64,000 bases of DNA from Lysobacter sp. (GTDB lineage Bacteria; Pseudomonadota; Gammaproteobacteria; Xanthomonadales; Xanthomonadaceae), in contig WYBC01000016.1 in NCBI GenBank assembly GCA_011526085.1, forward strand, positions 1 through 64,000, read 5' to 3'. Both the position numbers and the translations under genes were made by a program. Shown here piece by piece: positions 8,770-17,980 of the stretch. Every line of letters starts with the position of its first letter. Within the stretch, counting starts at the first letter, position 1. A model generated the notes under the pieces. That model searched no databases, was not told where the DNA came from, and was given only the letters and a program-made list of their open reading frames with translations.

Positions 8770-10308
8770 TCACACCGGAATCGACTGCGGATAGCGGAAC
8801 ACATCGGTCGGGTCGTAGCGGCGCTTGACCTCGCGCAGCCGCGGCAGGTTTTCGCCGTAGTAGGCGTCGAGATGATCGCGCTGGCTCGGATCGATGAAGT
8901 TCTGGTAGCAGTACGGCGTGGTGTACCGCGCCATCGCATCGTGGAAGCCGGTGAGCCACGCCTCATTCTTCGTCAGCGTTTCCGGCGAATCCGCCTCGGT
9001 CCATTCCAGCTCGATGCTGGAGATCATCGAGCAGCCACGATGCACGAACGCCATCTCGGTGGGCCGCTTCGCGTCGATGCGACCGCCCATCAGGAAGAAC
9101 TTCCAGGTCGCGGCGACGTGCGTGCCCGGCCAAGCCCCCAGGTTGGCGAGGATGGCGTGGATCGCCCCGGTCGACAGCGCGCCCTTCACGAACCGCGAAC
9201 GTTCGTGCGAGAACTCGGGATCGCCCTGCTCGGACAGGAATTCCTGCGCATCCCAGTACGGCAACGCGTCGATCTTCGACGTCGACGGCGGCCGCACCGC
9301 GAACACCGGTGCCAGCATCGCCATCAGCGCGTCTTTCGAATCCGCGAGCTGGCCGAGGATCGTCAGCGCGAGGCCGGGTTTGCCGGCCTCGGCCTTCACG
9401 CTGAGTTTCATGCCGAGACTGTCGGGCGCCGACAGCGCCATCGCCTGCAGCGCCTCGAACACCTCGGCGAAACGGTCGCGCCAGGTCAGCTCGAACACCG
9501 TGTATTCGCCGACCGGAAAGGTCTCGAACGTGAACTCGGTGTGGATGCCGAAGTTGCCGCCGCCAGCGCCGCGGCAGGCCCAGAACAGGTCGTCGTGTTC
9601 GCGTTCGCTGCACGCCAGCGCGCGGCCGTCGGCCAGCACGATCCGGGTGGCCTTCATGCCGTCGCAGGTGAGTCCGTGCAGGCGCATGTTGAAGCCGATG
9701 CCGCCGCCCAGCACCAGCCCGGCGACGCCCACTTCCTTGCAGCGTCCATGGGTGACCGCGCGCGAGAACGGCCGGCAGGCGGCATACACGTTGCGGTTGC
9801 GCGCGCCGCCGCCGAGGGTGGCGATGCCGGTCGACGGATCGATGTCGACGGCGTGCATCGCGGACACGTCGATCATCAGTCCGGTGGTGGTGGAATAGCC
9901 CGCGTAGGAATGCCCGCCGCTGCGCGCGACCAGCGGCATGTCGTTGGCCTGCGCCCAGCGCAGGCAGGTGCGCACGTCGGCTTCGTCCGCGCACTGCGCG
10001 ATGCCCTGCGGCAGCGTCGATGCGTATTGCAGCGCCCACGGCGCGGCGCGCTTCGCGAACTCCGCCGCGTCCGGCATCAGCAGCGTGCCCTGCAGACTCG
10101 CCGCGAGTTCCTTCCACGCCGGCGACGCGTTCTCCGGCAGCGATGCGCAGCCGCCCAGCCACGCCGGCAGGCCGAGCCCCAAAGCGGCGCAGGCGCCGGC
10201 GCGCAGGAACGCGCGACGCGACAATGCGAACCGGTGGATCTCATGCAGTGAACCGGCATCGGGCGAAGCATTGCCCTTCACGGTCGTCCGTCGCGTTGCG
10301 TCCTGCAT
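8770..10308 (-). CDS. Tat-exported FAD-linked oxidoreductase (BBE type), probable lipoprotein
   Basis: 512 residues. Twin-arginine signal SRRAFLRAG (R31-R32) followed by a hydrophobic stretch and LGGC (C54), a possible lipobox. The FAD-binding PCMH domain (about 95-270) has R-S-G-G-H-S with H133 and THGRC with C190, the two positions that carry covalent FAD in bicovalent berberine-bridge-type enzymes. A C-terminal BBE segment (YDPTDVFRYPQSIPV) closes the protein. It is a secreted oxidase or dehydrogenase, perhaps on sugars or aromatic alcohols; the substrate cannot be told. I chose the ATG at 10308 because GGGGAG sits seven bases upstream; ATGs at 10323 and 10338 are alternatives. Confidence 0.85.
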   Translation of the reverse strand: MQDATRRTTVKGNASPDAGSLHEIHRFALSRRAFLRAGACAALGLGLPAWLGGCASLPENASPAWKELAASLQGTLLMPDAAEFAKRAAPWALQYASTLPQGIAQCADEADVRTCLRWAQANDMPLVARSGGHSYAGYSTTTGLMIDVSAMHAVDIDPSTGIATLGGGARNRNVYAACRPFSRAVTHGRCKEVGVAGLVLGGGIGFNMRLHGLTCDGMKATRIVLADGRALACSEREHDDLFWACRGAGGGNFGIHTEFTFETFPVGEYTVFELTWRDRFAEVFEALQAMALSAPDSLGMKLSVKAEAGKPGLALTILGQLADSKDALMAMLAPVFAVRPPSTSKIDALPYWDAQEFLSEQGDPEFSHERSRFVKGALSTGAIHAILANLGAWPGTHVAATWKFFLMGGRIDAKRPTEMAFVHRGCSMISSIELEWTEADSPETLTKNEAWLTGFHDAMARYTTPYCYQNFIDPSQRDHLDAYYGENLPRLREVKRRYDPTDVFRYPQSIPV

Positions 10309-10422
10309 CGTTGCGCTCCCCATGTGCGTTGCGCCCACGCTACGGCGCGGGCGGCGACAGGGTCAAGCCGCGCCGACCTGTCGTTTCTGTCAGTGTCGCG
10401 GCATGCGCGGCGCGCAAAACGA

Positions 10423-10452
10423 AACGCCCTCCCCGTTGCCGGAGAGGGCGTT
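10423..10452 (-). terminator. intrinsic terminator after the amine oxidase gene
   Basis: Inverted repeat AACGCCCTCYCC / GGGGAGGGCGTT with a short loop. On the minus strand it is followed by TCGTTTT. It sits 40 bases after the amine oxidase stop and ahead of the FAD oxidoreductase gene, so the two flavoenzyme genes are probably separate units. Confidence 0.7.
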
Positions 10453-10491
10453 GCGATCGGACGCAGGCCTCGCGACTCAGAGCATCTCGAC

Positions 10492-12186
10492 TCAGAGCAT
10501 CGCGCGCAGCCTGCCGAGGCCGGTGCGCGACAGCGCGAGGGTTTCGGCCGCGGCGCGCAGGCCGGACAGCGCGGCGCCTTCCATGAAGCCCTGCCATTCG
10601 TAGAAGCTGCTGGTGTGTTCGCCGGCGAACAGCACATTGCCGACGGCCTTGGCTTCGTTGTGCGCGATGGTCGTGAAGTAGCCCGGGCGCTGGCAGCTGT
10701 AGGCGCCCTTGCTCAGCGGGTTGCGGCTCCAGTTCTGCGAGAACGCCACCACCTCGCCCTTCGCGTTGCGCATGGCCGCGCGCTTCGCGCCCGGCAGCGC
10801 GATCTCGAGCTGGTCGAGGAAGACGTTGGCGTCGGCCTGCACGTTGCGGGCGTCGAGCGCGCGCGCCGCTTCGCCGCCGAGATGGCTGGTGAGCACCGCG
10901 CGATTCTCGTTGCCGTTGAACGCGTTGGTTTCCCAGGTCGACTGCAGCCGCGAGCGGTCGCTGAAACCGTTGCCGTTGGTGCCGTGCTGGATGTACCAGT
11001 ACGGCTGGTTGAAGCCGACCATCAGCTTGGCGTTGTCGCCCATCGCCGCGTACTTGATCGCATAGCGCTTCCACGCCGGCAGTTCCAGGCTCGGATCGAG
11101 CTTCACGTCGCGCAGCACGCTGAACGGCAGCGCCAGCACCACCGCATCGTGGTCGGTCTGGATGGTGCGGCCGCCGAGATCGAAGGTCAGGCGCACGCGG
11201 CCGTCGGCGAGCTTGCGCATCGCCACCAGCCTGTGGCCCACCTGCACCGGCGTGGGCAGGCGCGCGGCGAGTTCGGTCGCGATGCGATCGTTGCCATCGA
11301 CGACGTGGAAGCCTTCGCCGCCCGGAATCGCGTTGCCCGCACCGACCTGCGCGAATTTGCCGCGGCGGTCGCCGTGCAGGAAGCGCAGGAAGCTGATCGA
11401 ACTGAGTTCGTCGATACCCGCGCCGTACTCGGCGGAATAGGCCGCGCCGATGACCTTGCGCAGCAGGCCGCCGGCGCCGTTGAGCTGCAGGTAATCGTCG
11501 AGGCTCATGAGGTCGAACAGTTCGTCGGCCTCGCTGTGGCGGTCGGCGGTCGGCGAACCGATCGCGGCCAGATCCTGCTGCATCGACGCGGAGAACGCGC
11601 GGTATTCCTCGACGACCTGGGCTTCGGAGTACGTGCGGCCGTCGAAGTGGTAGTAGCTCGCGCCCGGCAGCATCGAGGCGTCTTCGAGCTGCAGGCCGAA
11701 GGCGCGCGCGTAGCCCAGCATGGTGTGGTGCGAGTTGCCGATGAACTCGGCGCCGCGCTCGGCGACCTGGCCCGGGAAATGCCCGCGCAGGCTGAAGCAG
11801 CGGCCGCCGACGCGGCCCGAGGCTTCGAACACCTTGGCGTTGACGCCGTTGCGGGCCAGCTCGAAGGCGCAGCTGAGGCCGGCCAGACCGGCACCGACCA
11901 CCGCGATCCCGGAGCCGCTGCCGGTCATCGCGCGACGCAGCCGCGCCATGCCGGCCATCGCCACCGGGCTCATCGAGCCCGCGCCGGCCGCAGCGGTCAC
12001 CGCCGCCGCCATCGCGCCCTGCGTGAATCGGCGGCGGCCGGCGTCGCGGACGCCGTCCTGCGCGATCGCCTCGCGGCGCGCGGCTTCTCCCTCGATCGCT
12101 TCCTGCGCGCTCTGTCCCGTGGTTTCGCATTGCGCGGCGAGGCGCGCGACGCGCTGCAGGCGCGTCATCATCGAACTGCGACTCAT
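10492..12186 (-). CDS. flavin monoamine oxidase family protein
   Basis: 564 residues. A twin-arginine-like RRRF (51-54) precedes a hydrophobic Ala-rich stretch, suggesting export after a long N-region. The Rossmann FAD motif GIAVVGAGLAGLS lies at 93-105, followed by EASGRVGGRC. The C-terminal FAD/substrate segment is FAGEHTSSFYEWQGFMEGA, as in monoamine and polyamine oxidases. The expected reaction is oxidative deamination of amines to aldehyde, ammonia and hydrogen peroxide; the amine is unknown. Neighbouring a second exported flavoenzyme suggests a shared periplasmic oxidative role, an inference only. Confidence 0.85.
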   Translation of the reverse strand: MSRSSMMTRLQRVARLAAQCETTGQSAQEAIEGEAARREAIAQDGVRDAGRRRFTQGAMAAAVTAAAGAGSMSPVAMAGMARLRRAMTGSGSGIAVVGAGLAGLSCAFELARNGVNAKVFEASGRVGGRCFSLRGHFPGQVAERGAEFIGNSHHTMLGYARAFGLQLEDASMLPGASYYHFDGRTYSEAQVVEEYRAFSASMQQDLAAIGSPTADRHSEADELFDLMSLDDYLQLNGAGGLLRKVIGAAYSAEYGAGIDELSSISFLRFLHGDRRGKFAQVGAGNAIPGGEGFHVVDGNDRIATELAARLPTPVQVGHRLVAMRKLADGRVRLTFDLGGRTIQTDHDAVVLALPFSVLRDVKLDPSLELPAWKRYAIKYAAMGDNAKLMVGFNQPYWYIQHGTNGNGFSDRSRLQSTWETNAFNGNENRAVLTSHLGGEAARALDARNVQADANVFLDQLEIALPGAKRAAMRNAKGEVVAFSQNWSRNPLSKGAYSCQRPGYFTTIAHNEAKAVGNVLFAGEHTSSFYEWQGFMEGAALSGLRAAAETLALSRTGLGRLRAML

Positions 12187-12394
12187 GTTGTTTGTCCCCC
12201 AGACCTATCTGTGGCAGCCGTGGATCACCCGGGTCGCCCGAAAGGCGACAGACATCCGTGGACCGGCTTCGAACCCCTGTTGCGACCGGTACGACGCATG
12301 TCCCCCACACGTCCCGGTCTCCACCGCAGTGTGCCACATTCAGGTTCGGCTGTGGCCTCGCCGGGGCCGGACAAGGCAGACCGCGACGAAGGTC

Positions 12395-14134
12395 TCAGGG
12401 GCGGGGCGCCTCCGCGGGCGGAGACACCCGTTCGAAGGTGTTGTGGAGGCTGCCGGCGCGGCCGAGGTCGGGCCGGATCCGCAGCGTGTCGCCGTCGCAG
12501 GTGTAGGCATTGCGCATCGGCCGCGCCGTGGACGCCGGCATCGGCATGGTCCCATGGGTCCCGGCGCCGCTGCCGGTGATGGTCCCGGCGGTGGCATGGC
12601 TGTCGGGGCAGGCGTTGAGCATGCCGCCCGCCGCCGACCATCGACCGGTGCTGGTGCCGCGCATGCGTCCGTCCGCGCGGCCCTTCGGCGCCACGATGGT
12701 GCTGGTGGCGTCTCCGGTGGTGTTGGCGAACGTACGGTCCTCGCGCAGCACCATCGTGGTGTCGGGCGCCACCCCGGCCACCCGCGCATGCCCGCCCATC
12801 ATCCGGTTGGCGAACTCGGCCATGCCGCTGTTCGTCATCCGCCAGGTGCCGACGAGGCAGCGATCGATCTCGCGGCTGCCGGCGCATTCCTCGCAGGCGG
12901 CTTCGCGGGTCGCCGCCAGCGACAGCGCGACCGCGTCATCGGTCGCGGCCATCGCCGCGAACCGGAACTGCCGCGGCCGGCCGTCCAGCGCATCGATGGT
13001 CGCCGGGAACGGCGCCCATGCGCCGCCGGCCCCGGACGGCTTGGCGGCATGGTGTTCGGCGGGCGTCGCGCGGAACGCCCAGCGCCCGCATTCGAGGTTG
13101 GCGTAACCGCGCTTGAGCACGAACGGCGCCAGCGTCACGCGTTCGGTGCGGGTGTCGTTCCAGGTCCAGTCGTCGCCGCCCGCGGGCGCCGAATCGATCG
13201 AAGCGCCCTGCCCGTCGCGGATGCGCTGGTCGAGATAATCCTTCGCGAACTGCAGCCACTCCGCCGCCGTCATCGCATCGCGCATCGCCGCGCGCTGCGC
13301 GGACTCGTCGCTGCTGCCGGCCATGCGGCGCAAGAACGGGATCATGCGCTGCGGCCCCGAGGTCGTGCCGATCCACGCGAAGAACACGAAGGCCTCGTAG
13401 CTCATCCGGTTCAGGGGCACCGTCGGCGAATCGCGGTCGAAGGTGGCGACACGGCCGGGGATGAACGGCGCCGCCGGCAGCGCGAAGGTGCTGAACCAGT
13501 CGGCCGAGCCCTCCATCCACCAGGTGCCGCCGCCGCCATGGCCGCCCGCAGCCGCGCTGGTCATCTGCGCATTGCTCAGCGACGCGATCTGCACGCAATG
13601 GAACAGTTCGTGGGCGATCAGCCCGCCCACCTCGGACGCATCGGCGGCACCGATGAGCCAGAACACGATCAGGCATTCGTCGTTGGCGCCGAGGCTGGTC
13701 TCCGCGGCGATCGCGCCGAAATTCTCGTGCTCGCCGGCCGGGCCGAGATCGTCGAGCAGCAGGATCGTGGTGTTGCCGAGACGGTAATCGTCGAGCCGCG
13801 GCAGCGCCGCCGCGCTGGCGTTCACGCCCGCGGCAACCGCCGCGCCAACGCCCGGGGCTTCGGCCCAGTCGGACACGACATGACGGATCACGCGGATGTG
13901 CTTCTCGCCGTCGGGCGTGTCGACCGGCACCTCCAGCGTCACCGTGCACTGGAAATCGTCGCGCCCCAGCGCCCCGAGCCCCGTGCCGAGGCGGGCGTCG
14001 AACTGCCGCAGGTAATCGACGCTGTCGCAGTCGCCGAAGCGGTCCTGCGCCTTGACGTAAACGATGCCGCCGACCAGCAGCACGAGGCCGACGAGGGCCG
14101 CCACGACCGCACGCTTCACAGACAGGGTCACCAC
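12395..14134 (-). CDS. HEXXH-motif (gluzincin-like) membrane-anchored or secreted protein
   Basis: 579 residues with an N-terminal hydrophobic helix (about 8-27). The middle holds HELFH (H175, E176, H179) and, 29 residues on, the glutamate of WWMEGSADW (E208). That spacing and the EGSADW context fit the HEXXH...E arrangement of gluzincin metallopeptidases. A Gly/His-rich insert (AAAGGHGGGG) separates the motifs. The C-terminal half (about 430-579) is a beta-rich, lipocalin-like region (CLVGTWRM). I do not recognise the exact family, and peptidase activity is inferred from the motif. The start is GTG with GGGAG upstream. Confidence 0.65.
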   Translation of the reverse strand: MVTLSVKRAVVAALVGLVLLVGGIVYVKAQDRFGDCDSVDYLRQFDARLGTGLGALGRDDFQCTVTLEVPVDTPDGEKHIRVIRHVVSDWAEAPGVGAAVAAGVNASAAALPRLDDYRLGNTTILLLDDLGPAGEHENFGAIAAETSLGANDECLIVFWLIGAADASEVGGLIAHELFHCVQIASLSNAQMTSAAAGGHGGGGTWWMEGSADWFSTFALPAAPFIPGRVATFDRDSPTVPLNRMSYEAFVFFAWIGTTSGPQRMIPFLRRMAGSSDESAQRAAMRDAMTAAEWLQFAKDYLDQRIRDGQGASIDSAPAGGDDWTWNDTRTERVTLAPFVLKRGYANLECGRWAFRATPAEHHAAKPSGAGGAWAPFPATIDALDGRPRQFRFAAMAATDDAVALSLAATREAACEECAGSREIDRCLVGTWRMTNSGMAEFANRMMGGHARVAGVAPDTTMVLREDRTFANTTGDATSTIVAPKGRADGRMRGTSTGRWSAAGGMLNACPDSHATAGTITGSGAGTHGTMPMPASTARPMRNAYTCDGDTLRIRPDLGRAGSLHNTFERVSPPAEAPRP

Positions 14135-14301
14135 GTTCTCCCGGACGGCGGCCGTCCACGGGCCGGTGATGGAGCGCTACGGACTGATCAACACTGCTGG
14201 GAACGGCGAATGCCGCTCGCGGCGGTCAGGCATCGGCGCTTCGCGCGCCGCACATCGCGCGCGGCGCGCCCTCCGCTGGCCGCGATCTTCGCTGCCGGCC
14301 T

Positions 14302-15891
14302 TCAGCCACCGGCGGCCTTCAGCCACTGGCGGTAGCGCGCGGCGCGCTTGGCATGATCGGGCGCATCGGCGGGCGCGATCTCCAGATATTTCCGTGCCGC
14401 ATCGAGCGCGCGCGGATCGCCGCGGGCGTGCAGCACGTCGGCGCGCACGCGCCAGACCTCCGGATCTTCCGGCCATTCCATCACCAGGCTGTCGGAGCAG
14501 TCGTTCATGACCTCGGACGACTGCTGTCCGGACAACCCGTACTGCTCGCATTCGGCCATCAGCGTGGCCTTCCGCCCCTGGCCGTCGTGGTCGAAGCTGA
14601 CAGTCCCGTCGCGCGCCAGCAGCGCCGGCGTGTCGTTGCGGAGGTTCTCTTCCACCTGCACCAGCTGCTGTTTGTGGTAGATGGAATTCGGAAAGCGCCG
14701 CAGCACGTATTCGATGTCGAGCTTCGCCCAGGCCGGCCGGGTGAAGAGGTTCTGATGCGTGCGGAACCCGCGATAGCTCGTGCTGCCGATATTGAAGCGC
14801 ACCGCCTGCGACAGATAGGCCAATCCACGCTTCTCGTCGCCGCGCGCGAACCAGGATGCCGACAGCTGGTTCAGCACCAGCCCGTGCGGGGCGATGCGGG
14901 CCGCACGTTCCAGCGCCGCGACCACGGCGTCGTCCGGATCCGGCTCGCGGTTCAACAGCGGGTCCGCCGCCAGCGACGCCAGCACCGAATTCAGCAGCGG
15001 CGCGTCGCCGCGATGCTTGAGCAGGTGCCGTTCGACCTCGCTCAACTGCGCTTCGCTGCCGCCCCAGCGAGGCTCGGCGGCGGTCTTCCAACCCACCGCC
15101 GCGCTGTAGGACATCGGATCGTTCTGCGCGCAGCGACGGCCGAGCGCGAACGCATCCTCGTCGCCACCGGACAACCGCAGCGCGGCGACCCGGGCGTTGC
15201 AGGCCGGGGTCAACCGCGGCTCGGCGGCGTGCGCCTCCGCCAGCAGCTTCGCCGCCCGGGCGGCGGTTTCGCGCGCGTTGCGCATGTCGACGTCCGCCGT
15301 CGCGGACGCGCTCCGGGTCCCGCGCATCGCCTGCGCCGCGGCGAACAGCGCGTTGCCGTAGGCGAGTCGGCCGTAGGCGCTGTCGGGACTCAGCTCATGC
15401 CAACGTCTGGCGATGTCCTGCGCCTCCGGGCTCGCGTCGAAGATCTCGAACGCGTTGCCGATCTGGTCGCGCTCCGACGGCGTGTCGTAATGCGCCTGCA
15501 GCAGTGCGGCGAAATCCTTTTCCAGCGCGACGCGCCCCTGCGCGCTCGCGATCCGCTGCCCGATGGCCTCGAGATCGTACTTCGGCCTGCGCTGCAGCGC
15601 GCAGCGCGCTTCGACGATCGCGCGATCCCAGGTCATTCCGGGAACGTCCGGATAGTTCAGGCAGCGCTCGACGTCGTCGTCGATCCTGTCCGCCTCCTGC
15701 ATCCGCAGCAGCAGCGCATCCCAGTCGATGGCGTCGTCGACCACCAGCTTCGGCGGCGACGGCGCGCGCGGTGCAGGCGCCCGATGCGCGGCCTGCGGCG
15801 CCGGCGGGCCCGCCTCCGAGCAGGCCGCCAGGCCGAACGACAGCAGCGGGACCAGCGCGAAACGGATCGGGATGAACGAAATGTCGGGCAT
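14302..15891 (-). CDS. hypothetical lipoprotein with helical-repeat architecture
   Basis: 529 residues from ATG 15891. Signal peptide with lipobox LAAC, then a Pro-rich linker (PRAPSPPK). The remainder is nearly all helical, with TPR/Sel1-like pairs (for example GRLAYGNALFAAAQAM and VLNQLSASWFARGDEKRGLAYLSQA), and ends near KRAARYRQWLKAAGG. It resembles DUF4034-type helical-repeat proteins of xanthomonads, but I am not certain of the family. Probably periplasmic-facing; function unknown. Confidence 0.65.
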   Translation of the reverse strand: MPDISFIPIRFALVPLLSFGLAACSEAGPPAPQAAHRAPAPRAPSPPKLVVDDAIDWDALLLRMQEADRIDDDVERCLNYPDVPGMTWDRAIVEARCALQRRPKYDLEAIGQRIASAQGRVALEKDFAALLQAHYDTPSERDQIGNAFEIFDASPEAQDIARRWHELSPDSAYGRLAYGNALFAAAQAMRGTRSASATADVDMRNARETAARAAKLLAEAHAAEPRLTPACNARVAALRLSGGDEDAFALGRRCAQNDPMSYSAAVGWKTAAEPRWGGSEAQLSEVERHLLKHRGDAPLLNSVLASLAADPLLNREPDPDDAVVAALERAARIAPHGLVLNQLSASWFARGDEKRGLAYLSQAVRFNIGSTSYRGFRTHQNLFTRPAWAKLDIEYVLRRFPNSIYHKQQLVQVEENLRNDTPALLARDGTVSFDHDGQGRKATLMAECEQYGLSGQQSSEVMNDCSDSLVMEWPEDPEVWRVRADVLHARGDPRALDAARKYLEIAPADAPDHAKRAARYRQWLKAAGG

Positions 15892-16008
15892 CGTGGCACC
15901 GTGGGTGAACGGACGATCGGGAATATACGCGAACCGCGCATCGCGCCGGCCCTGCAATCCAGTCAGCGGTATCGGGGCGCGAACAGGATCATCCCCGCGC
16001 CGCATCCG

Positions 16009-17880
16009 TCAGCGACCGCCGCGCGTCGGCGCCTCCTGATCCTGCCTTTGGTTCTGCGGATCCTGCTGCTGCGCCGGCGCCGCGATCGCGCGTTCGCGGT
16101 TCTGCGCGTCGATCTGCTGCAGGCTTTCGCGCGCGGGCGTATTGGCGACGTCGTCCAAGCGGACGTTGGCGTGGAAGTTGGGTTCGCGACCCTGGCCGTT
16201 TGGAAAATAGGCGGTGAACAGGCGATCGCCGTAGATCCCGACCTGCTGCGGTTCGCGCACGAGACTGTCGCGCCGGTGGTATTCGGCGAGGCCGGCGGCG
16301 GCGATGTTCTGCGCCTGTTCCGCGGTATAGCCGCCGCGGGCCTGCACCTCCGCATGCATGCGGTCGTAAAGCGCGCGGTCCTGCGGGCCCAGGCGCTCGA
16401 TCGACAGCGGATCCTGCGCCTGGCCGGCACGATCCTCGGGGCGCGCGTCGCCATTGCCGGGCGTCGCGCGCGCGGGCGGGTCCTGCAGGCGCAGGCCCAG
16501 ATCGCCACGGGCATAGTTCTCGACCTGCATCGATTCGCCCTGGCGATTGGTGATCGTCAGGGTGCTGCCGTTCAAGGCATAGGTGTCGTTGCCGTCCGCG
16601 CTGCGCCAGGTGTTCGCCGGATCGGCGTCGGTGCGGGTGCCGCCGGTGAGTACGCGGCCGTTCCAGCGCAGTTCGCCGCGGCCGTCGCTGTCCATCACGG
16701 TATCGCCGGCACCGACGACGTAGGTGTCGCGACCGACGCCGCCTTCCATGCGATCGCGCCCGGCCCCGCCGATCAGGATGTCGTCGCCGCGATGGGCGCG
16801 CAGGGTGTCGTTGCCGCCCTCGCCGATCAGCAGGTCGTTGCTGTCGATCTCGCGCGGGTTGTTGCCGCGGGTGGTGCGCCGCGAATCGATGGTGGCGGCG
16901 TGATCGGGATCGACGTCCTGGGTGGTCGCGTTGCGCTGCTCGCGCCCGAGGTTCTCGCCGGTGCGCAGATCGCGACCCGGATCGAGATGGATGCGGCCGG
17001 CGTTGAAATTCGCATCAGTCAGGCGATCGGCCAGATCCGGATGTTCCTGGCGCAGCTCGCGCAGCAGCACGGTGCGCGCGGGCCCGAGCGCGTCGGCGAT
17101 GGTCTGCACTTGGCCGTACTGCGCCACCATGTCGGGGTAATCGCGGTTCGCCTGGGCGATGCGGTTGGTCGCGGCGCGCTCGCCGTCGACGGTGACGCCG
17201 AAATTGCGCTCGACCCGGTCGATCTCGTCGCGGTGCAACTGGAACGTGCGATAGACGCTGCGCGCTTCCTCGGGCGTGACGTTGTTGGGATCGTCGTAAA
17301 GGCCGAACGCCTGCGACTCGGCATAGCGCCGCTTGCGCAGGCCGCCTTCCATGTCGTCGCGCGAGCCCCAGCAGTTGTAGCGCATCTGGAACCAGGCCTC
17401 GGCGCGATCGCCATCGCGGATCGCATCCATGATCGGATGCTCGGGCGTGTTGCGCGCGGCATTGCCGGCGATGGCGCCGACCCCGCGGTTGTAGGTCAGC
17501 GACACCAGCGCGACGCGCTCGTCGGAAAGCGGCATGTTCAGCGTGTTCGCCGGCCCTTCGTATTCGCGCATCGAGGCGCGCAGGAGCTGGTCCGACTCCG
17601 CCTCGTTCAACGTCCGCGGGAACGCCAGCCCGAGGCGGGTGCGGTCGCCGGCCGGCGCCGCATCGATGGCCGCCAGCGCGCGCCATTCGCCCTGCGACAG
17701 TTCGACGCCCGAATTGCGCCAGATCTCGACGTTGTTGCCACGATTGAAGGTGTAACCCCAGCCGATGGTCGCGCGGCCGTCGCCGACATCCTGCGCGCGC
17801 GCATGCAACCCCTCCGAACCGACGATCGCGGTCCGCAGGCGTTCGTTGTATTGCTGCTCGGTCAGTTCACGGTAATCCAT
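16009..17880 (-). CDS. lysozyme-like RTX protein with XVIPCD-type tail: probable T4SS antibacterial effector
   Basis: 623 residues, no signal peptide. Residues 1-150 resemble the phage-T4-type lysozyme fold: S-E23-G-L, D31/D34 and T38-I-G-W-G-Y match the catalytic E...D...T pattern. Around 355-405 there are hemolysin-type calcium-binding nonapeptides (GGNDTLRAH, GGAGRDRMEGG). The last ~120 residues (DRALYDRMHAEVQARGGY to SLQQID) and a Gln-rich end fit the XVIPCD signal that recruits effectors to VirD4 in Xanthomonadales. It would be injected by a bacteria-killing T4SS to cut peptidoglycan of rivals. The T4SS itself is not in this window. The start at 17880 leaves a 100-base gap to the probable immunity gene upstream. 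Confidence 0.8.
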   Translation of the reverse strand: MDYRELTEQQYNERLRTAIVGSEGLHARAQDVGDGRATIGWGYTFNRGNNVEIWRNSGVELSQGEWRALAAIDAAPAGDRTRLGLAFPRTLNEAESDQLLRASMREYEGPANTLNMPLSDERVALVSLTYNRGVGAIAGNAARNTPEHPIMDAIRDGDRAEAWFQMRYNCWGSRDDMEGGLRKRRYAESQAFGLYDDPNNVTPEEARSVYRTFQLHRDEIDRVERNFGVTVDGERAATNRIAQANRDYPDMVAQYGQVQTIADALGPARTVLLRELRQEHPDLADRLTDANFNAGRIHLDPGRDLRTGENLGREQRNATTQDVDPDHAATIDSRRTTRGNNPREIDSNDLLIGEGGNDTLRAHRGDDILIGGAGRDRMEGGVGRDTYVVGAGDTVMDSDGRGELRWNGRVLTGGTRTDADPANTWRSADGNDTYALNGSTLTITNRQGESMQVENYARGDLGLRLQDPPARATPGNGDARPEDRAGQAQDPLSIERLGPQDRALYDRMHAEVQARGGYTAEQAQNIAAAGLAEYHRRDSLVREPQQVGIYGDRLFTAYFPNGQGREPNFHANVRLDDVANTPARESLQQIDAQNRERAIAAPAQQQDPQNQRQDQEAPTRGGR

Positions 17881-17980
17881 CACTCCCCCGACGTTGCGGC
17901 CGGCATCGCGGCCCTGGTTTCGAATCCGATGCGGTCGCCCCGGGCGTTGACGCCTCCGGAGATCGCGAAATTGCCGTCTT

